A DNA stretch of 64,000 bases from Tulasnella sp. 424 (Eukaryota > Basidiomycota > Agaricomycetes > Cantharellales > Tulasnellaceae), in contig WSUB01000110.1 in the NCBI GenBank assembly GCA_019633425.1, forward strand, positions 1-64,000, written 5' to 3'. Position numbers and translations under genes: made by a program. Within the stretch, counting starts at the first letter, position 1; each line of letters begins with the position of its first letter. The notes beneath the pieces were generated by a model. That model did no database searches. It was not told the origin of the DNA and saw nothing but the letters and a program-made list of their open reading frames with translations. Of this stretch, positions 23,691 through 33,409 are shown one piece after another.

Positions 23691-23732
23691 CTGTGAATTT
23701 GCGCTTCCCAGTCAAAGCGCAAATCAGAGGCT
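23682..23732 (+). repeat. 51-bp direct repeat, left copy
   Basis: Identical to 24252-24302; contains the near-palindrome TTTGCGCTT...AAGCGCAAA. It starts where importin coding sequence stops. Confidence 0.9.
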
Positions 23733-24005
23733 GTTGGATTTGCGCTTCTGCCAGCTGCAAGTACCTCCTGCAGATTTGCGCACTGTGTCGGTCACAAATT
23801 CAAGGTCCGCAGAATTGATTTGTGGTGCGCAATGTGTAAATCATTTATGCAACTTTTCGCATAACACAATCTGCGTGCATCTACATTCTGCAGGCCCCAC
23901 ACATTCAGACTGAACAGCCCTATTGATTCAAAACTCCAAATCATGGGGCGCAAATTCACAAGGTCCAGATTTGCGCACTCTGCAAGTTGGCGATACAACG
24001 GACTA

Positions 24006-24245
24006 ACCTTATGAAGCTACATACTCTGCGAATGTGCAGCCCCCTATGTGGCGCAAATGCCATTCAGTTTAGTTTGCGCTTTCCAAGAGAAGCCCTCAAC
24101 ACTCCTGTCACACCGAGGTGCACGAAAGTGCACTCCCTGTTTTGCAACCTGTGGAACAGGGACGCATGTGATCCCAAGTCCATGTTTACTTCAGATACTG
24201 AAAGCAAGGCACATGCAAGCTGGGCTGGGTGGACCCCAGTCTCGA
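24006..24245 (+). repeat. Repeat copy B, inverted relative to copy A
   Basis: Reverse-complement match of 19381-19640, about 4.4 kb away. The pair encloses the importin fragment. Confidence 0.8.
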
Positions 24246-24251
24246 GCGCAA

Positions 24252-24302
24252 AGGGCAGACCTGTGAATTTGCGCTTCCCAGTCAAAGCGCAAATCAGAGG
24301 CT
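24252..24302 (+). repeat. 51-bp direct repeat, right copy
   Basis: Identical to 23682-23732; runs directly into the (TTAGG)n tract. Confidence 0.9.
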
Positions 24303-24338
24303 AGGTTAGGTTAGGTTAGGTTAGGTTAGGTTAGGTTA
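24302..24338 (+). repeat. (TTAGG)n tract, about seven copies
   Basis: A perfect 5-bp repeat (TAGGT/TTAGG) of 37 bases. The unit equals the canonical arthropod telomere repeat and is one G short of the TTAGGG used by most fungi. It sits internally, abutting the element. Confidence 0.95.
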
Positions 24339-24411
24339 ATCAATTGAATCAAGTTAAAGATTCAACCTGAATTCAACCTGATTCAACTTGATTCAAGTTG
24401 ATTCAAGTTGT
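24339..24411. repeat. ATTCAA(C/G)-rich direct and inverted repeats
   Basis: Repeated GATTCAACCTGAATTCAACCTGATTCAACTTGATTCAAGTTGATTCAAGTTG-type units, in which TTCAACTTGA and TCAAGTTGA can pair. It looks like a simple repeat with hairpin potential. Confidence 0.7.
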
Positions 24412-25153
24412 CGTGTTTGGGCCCATGTCACGTCTCAAGCACTCCCGCTACATGACGAGTGTCGGAGCTTCGTCCACTGGTGGTGTTCGAGGCGTGTCTT
24501 CGGCAAAAGCACTCATTTATTACGACCAGGTCACGCAGCGGACACTTCAGTATCATTTATTGGTCACTCTGCTTATCTAGCACGTGCATGGAAAGAATAC
24601 ATGATGATAACATGCCACAGACAGGCTACATGTAAGCAGTACTAACACTCGTCATAATTAGGACATGTCATGAGACTTGACATGCACGCAACATCGCACC
24701 AGCACTTGAGATACACGGGTTTAGCATGGGTGTGACATCCCCCTGACACTATAAATACTTTCGCCATGTCAATACCATGTTTCGGCTGACATCACTCCTA
24801 TAATACAAACACATCATGGGCATGACATTGCTCGGGCACGACCCGTGTTTCCGGAAATGCCTAGGCCGTGTCAGAGGTCGTAACATGTCGCAGTCACGAG
24901 CCGTGACTTTCCCATGTTAGAAACGTGCCCCTCTCAAGTCACGACTGCCTTCCCGTTGTGTTATGGTTATCGGGGAAATATTCCCAGGTGTGATGAGAAG
25001 AGAGGTCACCGGGCGTACGTCGACCACCACAGCCGGATCCCCTTATCCCTTGTTCTTCGCCGACCTCGATATCCTGAACTGCCCCACACACCACCGAGCT
25101 AAGCATCTGGACGATCAATACACTCGCAAATCGTGGCAAGCGCTCACAAAGCT
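24412..25153. promoter_or_regulatory. Region rich in CATGTCA/TGACATG motifs upstream of gag-like gene A
   Basis: CATGTCA, TGACATG, ACATGTC and CATGACA recur more than ten times in about 500 bases, among CACGAC/GTCGTG motifs. No coding sequence is supported. It may be a promoter with clustered binding sites or a decayed repeat. Confidence 0.4.
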
Positions 25154-26330
25154 ATGTCTTCCCCACCCACTAGTATGTAGTCCCCGGCGACCGGTCGCAG
25201 AACACTGAGATCTTCGACGGTCCTTCACTCTATAGTCGATCGTTTCAAAGGCACGGGTTGGGAAGAGTGCAACGAGTTTATCCTCGCAATCCGTATGGCG
25301 GCATGGAAGGAGGGGAAACTTCGGGATCGCGCTTGGATGGCAGACGTTGCGTCCCTTCACTTCTCACACCAAGCTCTTCTGTGGCACTCCCAGCTTCCGG
25401 AAGACGTTCGTGAAGACTGGGCGAAATTGGAGGTTACCCTCCTTAATCGGTGGACCCCTCCAAAATTCGGCGATGAGTGAGGATGCGGTTCAGTCCCATC
25501 AGGACGTTTTGAGTTGATATTGCTGCTATGTATCAGGCCTCCGACCGAGCCAACACCAGCAGCTGCGCCTTCACTAAATCGCAGTGATAAAACTGACCGC
25601 CCACTGCAAGGAGTTCTGAAATTAGTTCTGGAAGGGACCGATACAAATCATTACATCAACCTTGATAGTAGTATCGGCACGCCGACAGTTGAGGCAAATC
25701 GGGCGCTACGCATACGGTGCAATACCTTGTCCAGCTCCACTCTCCTAGAACGGATGGTAAGTTTCCATTAGACTTTTATTTCCTAATCCAGTCACGGGAT
25801 ATACTCACAAACGGAGCGTAGGATGGATCGCATCATTCTTGGCTCGCGGTGCAGTGGAGAGAGACGAATCCCGACCTGAGTAATGGATCCCCCACGTGCG
25901 GATTGCGTCCGACTATTATCTCCCGCTTCTCAACTGTTGCTTTACAGTTACGGCCACCTCGTAGTTGTGAACTCGTCTGACCTAAAGACTTCTTGGGGGA
26001 TAGCTACCCCGTATCAGCTTGCATCATGCACTGTGTTGACAGACCGGGAGGTTACTCCTGTTTGGGCGAACGGAAAAACAAGTAGTATGTTTATTCCTCT
26101 CCGGCTCTCGTTCCTTTCGGTCCGTGAACCAGGGTTGACCTGTGTTGCCGCTAGAAATCACGATCAATCTCTTCTGCATGGGAACTTCGCTGTACGTTGC
26201 CGTGGATCCAGACGCCTTCTCGAAGAAGTATCCTGGCGCAAAAAGAGCGGTAGGGAGTTCATTATTTAAAGCTCCCCCTTAGAGCTGATACTTTATTTAT
26301 CAGAAAATGTTCATTGCGCCAATCGAGTGA
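25154..26330 (+). CDS. Gag-like domain protein A (domesticated retrotransposon gag-type family)
   Basis: Seven exons: 25154-25172, 25236-25476, 25537-25756, 25822-25895, 25948-26084, 26155-26249, 26304-26330; total 813 nt, exactly 271 codons. The N-terminal 85 residues resemble the capsid-like gag segment common in basidiomycetes: 'RFKGTGWEECNEFILAIRMAAW...WMADVASLHFSHQALLWHSQLPEDVREDWAKLEVTLLNRW'. After a Pro-rich linker (EPTPAAAPS) comes a beta-rich domain shared with gene B at 35602: GVLKLVLEG / GVVAIMLEG, SWLAVQWRETNPD / SWLDVSFRSGTDNP, TSWGIATP / VGWGLLCAV, LYVAVDPDAF / IYFACNPDMF. No protease, RT or integrase follows. Intact spliced frame and two diverged copies argue for a host gene rather than a live element. 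The role is unknown. Confidence 0.75.
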
Positions 26331-28269
26331 AACCAGATGGCATTATTGTGTTGCGCGGTTCCAGAGCAATTCATTTGAAGCAGTTCCATGTATTCGTATT
26401 CTTTGTTCCTTGTGATGGTTTATGCTAGCATGACAAGTCTATCATAGGAGGGGGCTTTGACTATAGGGGCTGCTGGATCTAATCTCCCGTTCTCCGACAA
26501 ACGGAGCGCCGAACCAGCCAACTTAAATCGGCAGCTTAGGGACGGGTTTCCTCACATTAACTTTGTTTTTACCGGACATACATCCATGTTGAAAATTCAA
26601 TGAGCATGCGGTATGCGAAGAATGACTGGCCCGTTTCATTCCGAGTCAGTCCGCTTGGTGCCCTTGCATGCGCAGCAGGATTCCCTTCGCACTCGGTCAG
26701 TTTCGTACGCTGGGCCAGCCCAAAGAGTTGGATTTAGCTCCCCTCCTAGCCAAATTTGCTAATTATTGCTCCCCGCTTCCAGAGGTTGATCTTCCCCTTG
26801 ACTTGTTCCGAGATCGTTGCTTGAATATTAATACCGACAGAATATGCCGATTGGGAAAATAGTCGAGATGTGATGAGAAGAAAGGTTACCGAGCACATGT
26901 ACACCGGTCGGGATACTCTTGTTATAATACAAGGCCAGACCTTCGTTTCGCTCCGGTCTCGAGGACGGAATCAGAGGAGACCGGGTCGTAGCACGAGCTA
27001 GGCTGTAATTAAGATTCCAAGGTATCTCTTCGGAGAGTGAAAAGACGTGAGGATGAGTCGGGAGCAGGTCAAAGCGATGGTCGATGTGAGATCGAAAACA
27101 GCCAGTCTCATTATGAGGCCGAAGGCAAAGCGCGCAGGAAGGTGGAGGATGATGAACGACAGAGGCATGGGCCAAAGATAGGAGGATAGTTGCTAGGTTG
27201 GTCTAATACCCGAGAAAACCGTCGTTAAGGTAAGCCGACCATTTCCTTTACTATATGGGTGATGTACGAGGCTATCCATAATCCGTAAGCCTATCCATAA
27301 GTCTCGCTGCGAGTGGGATCCCTCTCACTCTTTCAACGACCTTGCAAGTGATGATGCTATGGATGAGGCCAGACCCGGCGAAGGACGGCGAACTCTGGCA
27401 GAGTTCGGGCTCGCAACCGGTATTGTCTGTCACGGTTTTGCAGAATGAGCGGGGTGCTCTGCTTGTCCCCTGCAACTTGTAGCCGGATGGGACATGAAGA
27501 AAGCAAGACTGCGGCGGATCGTTTAGCTCGGAATGCGGGAAGAACCAGAGAGCCGAAACGTAGTGGACCCGAATTCTGTGTTAGGCAAGAAGTCACTCAG
27601 GCAAAGGCCCTCATACACCGGTATTCTCTGCTTAGATTCGCGCAGACATCCACCCATCCTGTTGAGTTTTTCTAGGAGAGGAGGGTTGGTCGCCCCGAGG
27701 GCGATTTTACGTAGGATTTCAAATCACTGTCTTTGGCCGAAGATAGGAAGTAAAGTAGGTCAGCCGATGTCTTCGAACAGCAGTGCGCGACATGGAGTTA
27801 GAACAGGAATGAAACAGAAAAAATCACTGAATACAAATTTTGACATAGTCACTTTGTGTATGTAGACCGCGCATCAGGATCGAAAGTGAGCTGGTGATTG
27901 CATTGCTTCGGGCGGGCTTCATCGTGTACCTTTAATCAAAGGCCGAGGAGGAAGAGTGCCCTAATGGCGAAGCTGAGCTTCTTTGAGGCGATGTTCCAGG
28001 ACACTCATTAAACGGACTAGTTAGAGTATTAGGAGGTGGTTTCAGGAGACTCTCCGTGTGTTCCGATTGTTCCTCCTGATGCGTGGTTCAACTTCAAAAG
28101 AGAATGTCGCGCTATATGAATTAGCAAATGCGGCATTCTAGAATATCACATGGTTTCAGATACGTGTGGTTAATGCTTAAAAATCAAGGAGGGGCGAAAG
28201 AAACACCGAAGCTGCTCTGGCACGACAGAATGGCCCAGAGGAGTGCAAGTAGTCACCAACTCGGCCGGG
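26331..28269. other. No gene recognised
   Basis: About 1.9 kb. 26858-26910 resembles 24974-25022 (TGTGATGAGAAGARAGGT.ACCG). A 115-codon minus-strand frame (26828-27175) and short frames at 27272-27865 show no known domain. Confidence 0.4.
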
Positions 28270-29801
28270 CTATCTAGTCTCCGGAGTTCCGCGATGGGTA
28301 TCGGACTGTTGCTCCGTTCTAGCCTCGGCTACGTTATACAGTTTCGACGGTATTGTAATCATCTCCGTGGTATCGCTTGAGCCAGACAGTACAGCTTCCT
28401 TCTCCATGCCTAAAACTCGGAAGAGCTGGACGCGGTCCTCCAACTTACAGGCCAATGTCAGTCATCAGGCTGAAGCAATGGTAAAAGATGGTATTACTTG
28501 ATATGTTTGTACCCTACCAGACGTGCTCGGTGCTGTGAAGAAGAGGGTTTCCGAGACCGTTTGATTTCTTTCATGCGCTGAGCGGAATCCGCATGAATAA
28601 CGTTCCCTAGAACGAGCATAAAGCCTGCTCACAAAGTCCAGTGGGTGCGTAAACAAGCTTGTATGGTAGCAACCCGTAGCCTGGCGTCGCTAAAAGTGGA
28701 GTGACGTAGTCAGCTGCTTTTCGATCCTTTGACGCGGCCGAGTCTTCTGAGTCTCGTTTTGCTGCAGGTAATTCTGAATTTGTGGGGTGTCTCTTCGTCG
28801 TAGTAGTTTTTCCTGTCGAAGCTGAGCCAGAGATTTTCAGAGACTTTCGGACAGCGGTTTCGAAGGCGTCTCCAATCTCGCGTCCAATGAAACAGACAAT
28901 CCGTGGTCGGTAACGAGCCACCTTGGTCAGAAAGGTAGGGACTCCAGCTACTTTCTCAGCCCTGCTAAGTTCGCTTGCTGTCGAGGAGGGTCGGTCGACC
29001 ATGTTGGTCTGAAACCAGGTCAGCCTTTAGACGCGACGTATCCTGGTGAGCAAAGCAACATACCAAACCGAGATTATAGCGCTCTGGCATCGACCAATCC
29101 TCCGATGGATTGAGAAGCGTATCTGTGAGTCCTGCAAGTTTAGCGGATTAGAAAACGTTTTCATTTCAAATCCAGGAGAAAGACTCACCAGACTTGTGGA
29201 GTGCCCGATAAAACTGGTTGGTCGGATGGGCAAAGTGATGTCCGACTGTTGCTGACCTAGTTCCGGGGCTGTAAATTCAAAGCCTAGTAAGTGCTCTGAT
29301 CGTCATAAGATTCAATCAAAGTTGCTTGCTTTATCCCACAGAAAAGGACTGGCAGGGACAGTGTCAGCGGCTACGTCAAACCGGCCCACAAGTACACTAA
29401 CTGTCAAGATTGGGTTTTATATGATCCTCGAGATAGTTTAGGTGGGCATACGTCTCTGGAGGTGCGTATCCTGGGTTCTTCTTCCTGCTAGTCGGCGTTC
29501 CCTTTCGACTTGAAGAGTTTGGCTTTCCGGACTTGGGTGTTGGGGTTTGAGGTGGTGTCCGAGAATTATCGGCCAAAGAGAGTTCTGAAAGTTTTCTCTT
29601 CACTCCTCTAGAGGGAGTAGAATGCTGAGCGGGTCGCGAGGGCGTGGCTCTAGCTGATTGGGATTTCGGTGGAGTTGCCCCGACGCCACTGAACGAAAAC
29701 TTGGCTAGCGAGGCTCTCATGGCCGCGCTTACGACAATCGGCTTTTCTTCAAGACCATCCTCGGAGGCATTATCTGATGCTTGAGCACTTGTTTTAGGCA
29801 T
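28270..29801 (-). CDS. Thymine/uracil mismatch DNA glycosylase (TDG/Mug/Thp1 family)
   Basis: Base-excision repair enzyme removing T or U (and oxidised 5-methylcytosine) opposite G. Seven exons: 29402-29801, 29330-29348, 29269 boundary to 29189 (29189-29268), 29064-29131, 28633-29008, 28498-28577, 28270-28443; 1197 nt, exactly 399 codons. An in-frame ATG at 29894 would add 31 residues. The N-terminus is disordered and basic (RGVKRKLSEL, PTSRKKNPGYAPPETYAHLNYL). Catalytic core: NLDILFCGINPG (motif with the catalytic Asn), SATVGHHFAHPTNQFYRALHKSG, LGLTNMVDRPSSTASELS, RYRPRIVCFIGREIG, then ETLFFTAPSTSGRVQTYQ (the STSGR motif) and LEDRVQLFRVL. The second intron starts GC instead of GT, in the middle of GIN-PG. 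A Lys/Ser-rich insert (about 45 aa) interrupts the core after the IGREIG segment. Confidence 0.95.
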
Positions 29802-30080
29802 TGAGAAAGAGAGGATCTGCGAGTAGGTCCCCGATTCTACGTAGTAGGAGAGGGTTTTGTCGAGGTTGAATGCGTGTTCCGTGTTTCGTCGCATGATTTC
29901 TCACCCCTTAGCCCCGTGTTTTTACTGCGCACGGTGCTTTGTAAATTCTATCTTTGGGAGATCGTCTTTTTTTTTTTCTTAGATAATTTGTCCGATGATC
30001 TTCCTTTATTTCACGGCTCGTTTTACGCCAGTTTCCTTCCGAATTTCCCTCCTGGTCGCCGTTGACGGCTTAAGACCTTC
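29802..30080. other. Intergenic, TDG promoter side
   Basis: T-rich stretch (poly-T at 29969-29978) between TDG and the Helitron-like ORF. Confidence 0.4.
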
Positions 30081-31510
30081 ATGATGATAGCTCCTTTAAT
30101 AAAGTTGCCTCGCGAACTGTTATTGCTCCGTGTTCGTCGGGTTCCCTTTAAACAAATTGATTCTTGGAGGGTCTCTGTGGGGCTTCTTGTTGCAAAGCGG
30201 GATAGAGAGACTGTGTCCGCTGCCGTTGTCGACTACTTTTTGTCATGTCTACGCAATGAGGTTCTTCTCGGTGGCCGGTCTCTGTCCTCTGAGACCGAAG
30301 AACGTCTTCGTGCTTACTTTGGGAGCTTAATCGATATCCTGTTGGCTGATGAGGTTGCAGCTGGGCTAGACCGCGAGCATAAGATCGAGGAACACCGTCG
30401 CAAAAACAGGGAGTCGCGACGCACTCGCCTTGCTGCTGAAAGTACTGATGCTCGCAATGCCCGGCTTGATTGCTCCCGTGCTTCCCGGAAAGAGTCCCGT
30501 AAAGCCTCTGCAGCAGCGGCCATCGCCTCCGCTGTTCAATCTGATTTAGACTACGATGCGTCTTGGCCGCAAACACCCCGTAAGGACTTCATGGAAGCCT
30601 GTTGCGAGGATTATGCCGCTGCAACGAATTATAAGCCTCCTCAGGTTTGCTGCTGCTGCTTTCGTGCTCGTCTCGATGCCAATCTATCTGAGCCTGTTAT
30701 TGACCCTCGGTCTCCGGAAATCTCCCTTTTGGATATGTTGAAGGTGCCATCCGGGGACCTTAGGGCTTCTTTTAATTTTCAGTCCTTTCCTCTACTCAGC
30801 GGATACATGCTCGACGTTTTGGGTTGCGCGTCTCGTTCGGGAGTCTTTGTTTTGTTTTTCTGTGAAGACTGCCGGAGCACTTTGGGTCGAGGCAAGATGC
30901 CCCGTTTTCCGCTTGCAAATAATCTTTTCCGTGGCCGCCTTCCGCACCAGTTTCACGACCTTACGTGGGTCGAAGAAATGGTTTCCTCTATTTATCGCAC
31001 GACTGCACTCGTCACTCGCCTTTATCACTCGTCAAACCCGACCGACCCCCTGGCGTTTCACGGAAATACATGTGCACACGTTATGAACATTGTTTCTACG
31101 GCCACGGTTCTTCCTCGAACTCCCACTGATATATTGGGCCAGCTTTCTGTGGCTTTTGTTGGTCCTGGTCCTCTGAAGGAATCTGCCCTAAAGTCGGTCT
31201 TCCGCATCCGAAAAACCAAGGTCTGGGAATTTTGATGTGGCTTAAAGAAAACAACCCCTTGTACAAGGATAGGCTGTTCAGTCTGGATCACTTGTCCCTG
31301 TACGAAGAAGATGGTTGCGTTCCGGGTTTAGAAGATGCCACGATTGCAATATTGTCGATAGCGACCTTTCCGTTGCTGAGACTTTTGAACAGGAAACCGC
31401 TGGCCTTGAAGCTCATCCCGCCACATTACTCTCGACCGAGACCACTTCTGAATGTCCTTCCTCGCCGAAAATTACAGCTGGAGGTCATGGACCTGCTTAC
31501 TAAGGTTAAC
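30081..31510 (+). mobile_element. Helitron-like N-terminal ORF, frameshifted remnant
   Basis: An open frame 30081-31235 has the Cys-rich N-terminal layout found in fungal Helitron helicase-type proteins: basic AAESTDARNARLDCSRASRKES, CCCCFRARLD, GVFVLFFCEDCRSTLGRGKMPRFPLANNLFRGRLPHQFHDLTWVEEMV...YRTTALVTRL, then FVGPGPLKESALKSVFRIRKTKVWEF. It stops, and the homologous continuation MWLKENNPLYKDR resumes in the next frame at 31233. A further switch occurs near 31330 (VAETFEQETAGLEAHP lies in another frame). The Rep and helicase domains are missing. This is a truncated, decayed copy. Confidence 0.65.
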
Positions 31511-31614
31511 GCGGTTGCTGCTCATATACCTGGTTCTCAAGCTTCAAAAATCAAGCTGCGCAATATTGTCCGAGCCTACATGGGATACATTAGCATGCCG
31601 CTTATTTTTTTCAC

Positions 31615-31790
31615 TCTCAATACAAATGCTGCATACGAACTTCAACAGCTATATCCGATTTCGCTTTGTATACGAGCTTCAACAGCTACATGTCTCCGAT
31701 TTTCTCTCTGTCAACGCGCTTCAACAGCTAAATGTCTCCGATTTTCTCTTTGTATCCAAGCTTCAACAGCTAAATGTCTTACTCAGCAAA
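31615..31790 (+). repeat. Tandem repeat, about 4 x 45 bp
   Basis: Units share CTTCAACAGCTA(A/C/T)ATGTCTCCGATTTTC(T)CTTTGTAT, with substitutions and a small length change. It lies between the Helitron remnant and GPN2. Confidence 0.75.
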
Positions 31791-31966
31791 ACTCGAATAT
31801 ATTCTCATCTCTAAAATATCCCGCTGGAATCGGGGACTGGCGCTTGCGCCGCTACGATGAATGCTGGCGAACAAGAACCGGCCGGGTGCAGCAAACAAGG
31901 CCAAAGCGGCTGAGTGCGCGTCCCTCAAATCACCTCCACCACAGTAACTCCAACCGTCAGCCTACG

Positions 31967-33199
31967 ATGCCTTTCGGTGAGATAGTAATCGGCTCTCCTG
32001 GGAGTGGCAAATCAACCTACGCCTACGGAAAATACCAGCTTCTCTCAGCTCTCAACCGAAAATGCATCGTCGTCAACCTCGACCCAGCAAACGACCCAAC
32101 ACCTTACCCATCAGCAATCTCTCTCTCGGAGCTTATCACTCTCAAAGACGCGATGGAAGAATTCGGGCTCGGTCCAAACGGAGGGATGCTTTACTGCGTT
32201 GAATACCTCGAGGCGAACTACGATTGGCTCGAGGGACGGTTGAAGGAGGAAATTGAGAAAGAGAAGGAGAAAGGCGGAGGGAATGGGGATGATCCATGGG
32301 TGGTGTTCGACCTGCCTGGACAGGTGGAGTTGAGTACGAACCATGATAGTTTGAAGCATATTGTCGACAAGCTCGCAAAAAGTGGATTTCGGGTGAGTCA
32401 GCGTTCGTTTGCTTGGTCATGTCCATTTGCTGACCTTTAGAATTTTGGCAGGTCAGTTAGCCGCTGTCCATTTATGCGACGCTCACTACATCACCGATGC
32501 AAGCAAATACGTCTCTGTGCTACTGCTCTCCCTGCGAACGATGTTGCATCTGGGTCTTCCTCACGTCAACGTCCTCTCAAAATTGGATCTCATATCGAAA
32601 TACGGAGATCTTGGTGGGCTAGCTGAATTCACTCGATTGACAACGAATTAACGCTGAATATCTTCTCGTGTGGTCTCGTAGATTTCAACCTCGACTTCTA
32701 CACCGAAGTCCAAGACCTATCGCACATCGCCAACGTCCTCAAAGAATCTCACCCTCGATTCGGCGCCTTGACCATGGCTATATGCGACCTAGTCGAGGAC
32801 TTTGGTCTCGTCGGTTTCGAGACTATGGCTGTGGAAGATAAACAATCAATGGTCCACCTTATGCGTGTCGTTGACCGAGCACTCGGATACGCCTTTGTCG
32901 CTTCGGATAAAGCACTCGATGACGAAGCTGGAGGTGGGCCGTCGAAGAGCAGAAGCGAAGCACCCAACACGAATGCATTGTTCTCTTCGGCACTTTCCGC
33001 CATTCCCGATACCCCTCACGTCAGGGACATCCAGGAGCGGTGGATCGATAGCAAGGATGAATACGACAAGTGGGAAGAAGGGGAGTGGAGGAGGGAAGGA
33101 GTTGTCGTTGCAGAAGCGAAAGCCAGAGAGAAGGCAGCTGAGGCTGAAGCGAAAAGGCAAGCAAAGGCTGGTGGAGCAGGTGGCATTCGCAAGCGATGA
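31967..33199 (+). CDS. GPN2: GPN-loop GTPase 2
   Basis: Small GTPase needed for assembly and nuclear import of RNA polymerase II/III with GPN1 and GPN3. Three exons: 31967-32392, 32457-32613, 32682-33199 (1101 nt, 366 aa). P-loop GSPGSGKST at residues about 9-17, NLDPAND, the family-defining GPN loop in [19 protein letters not shown] (G3), VLSKLDL (G4 SKLD), and C-terminal [28 protein letters not shown]. The tail is extended and charged ([18 protein letters not shown]). The charged insert [17 protein letters not shown] lies between the GPN loop and G3. Convergent with the SRA gene, 210 bases apart. Confidence 0.95.
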
Positions 33200-33409
33200 T
33201 GAAAAAAGAAACTTTGTTCGAGGCCTAGCGGCATGCTTGGCACAGACCACAAACATGAATAGCACAATGTTAAAGTGTGTACATTGGCCTACTAGGGGGG
33301 TTTCAGTGAGAGCAGTTCGTCACATGTCTAGCAGGTGTGAAAATCTGGGAGTGTTCGATAAATATTAAATGTCTGCAACCGAGGAACCCTCGAGGGTATA
33401 TGATGTTTG

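Larger units (their letters stand above)
23682..24302. mobile_element. Small repeat element with 51-bp terminal direct repeats, at the importin breakpoint
   Basis: The 51 bases at 23682-23732 recur exactly at 24252-24302, bounding a 621-bp unit. The interior holds about a dozen GCGCAAA(T)/(A)TTTGCGC motifs in both orientations and the 240-bp sequence that is repeated inverted at 19381-19640. No transposase is encoded. It looks like a non-autonomous element or the remains of one. Confidence 0.7.

Noticed and set aside
24302..24338. True telomere end
   Set aside because: It is internal, only 37 bases, with unique genes on both sides.
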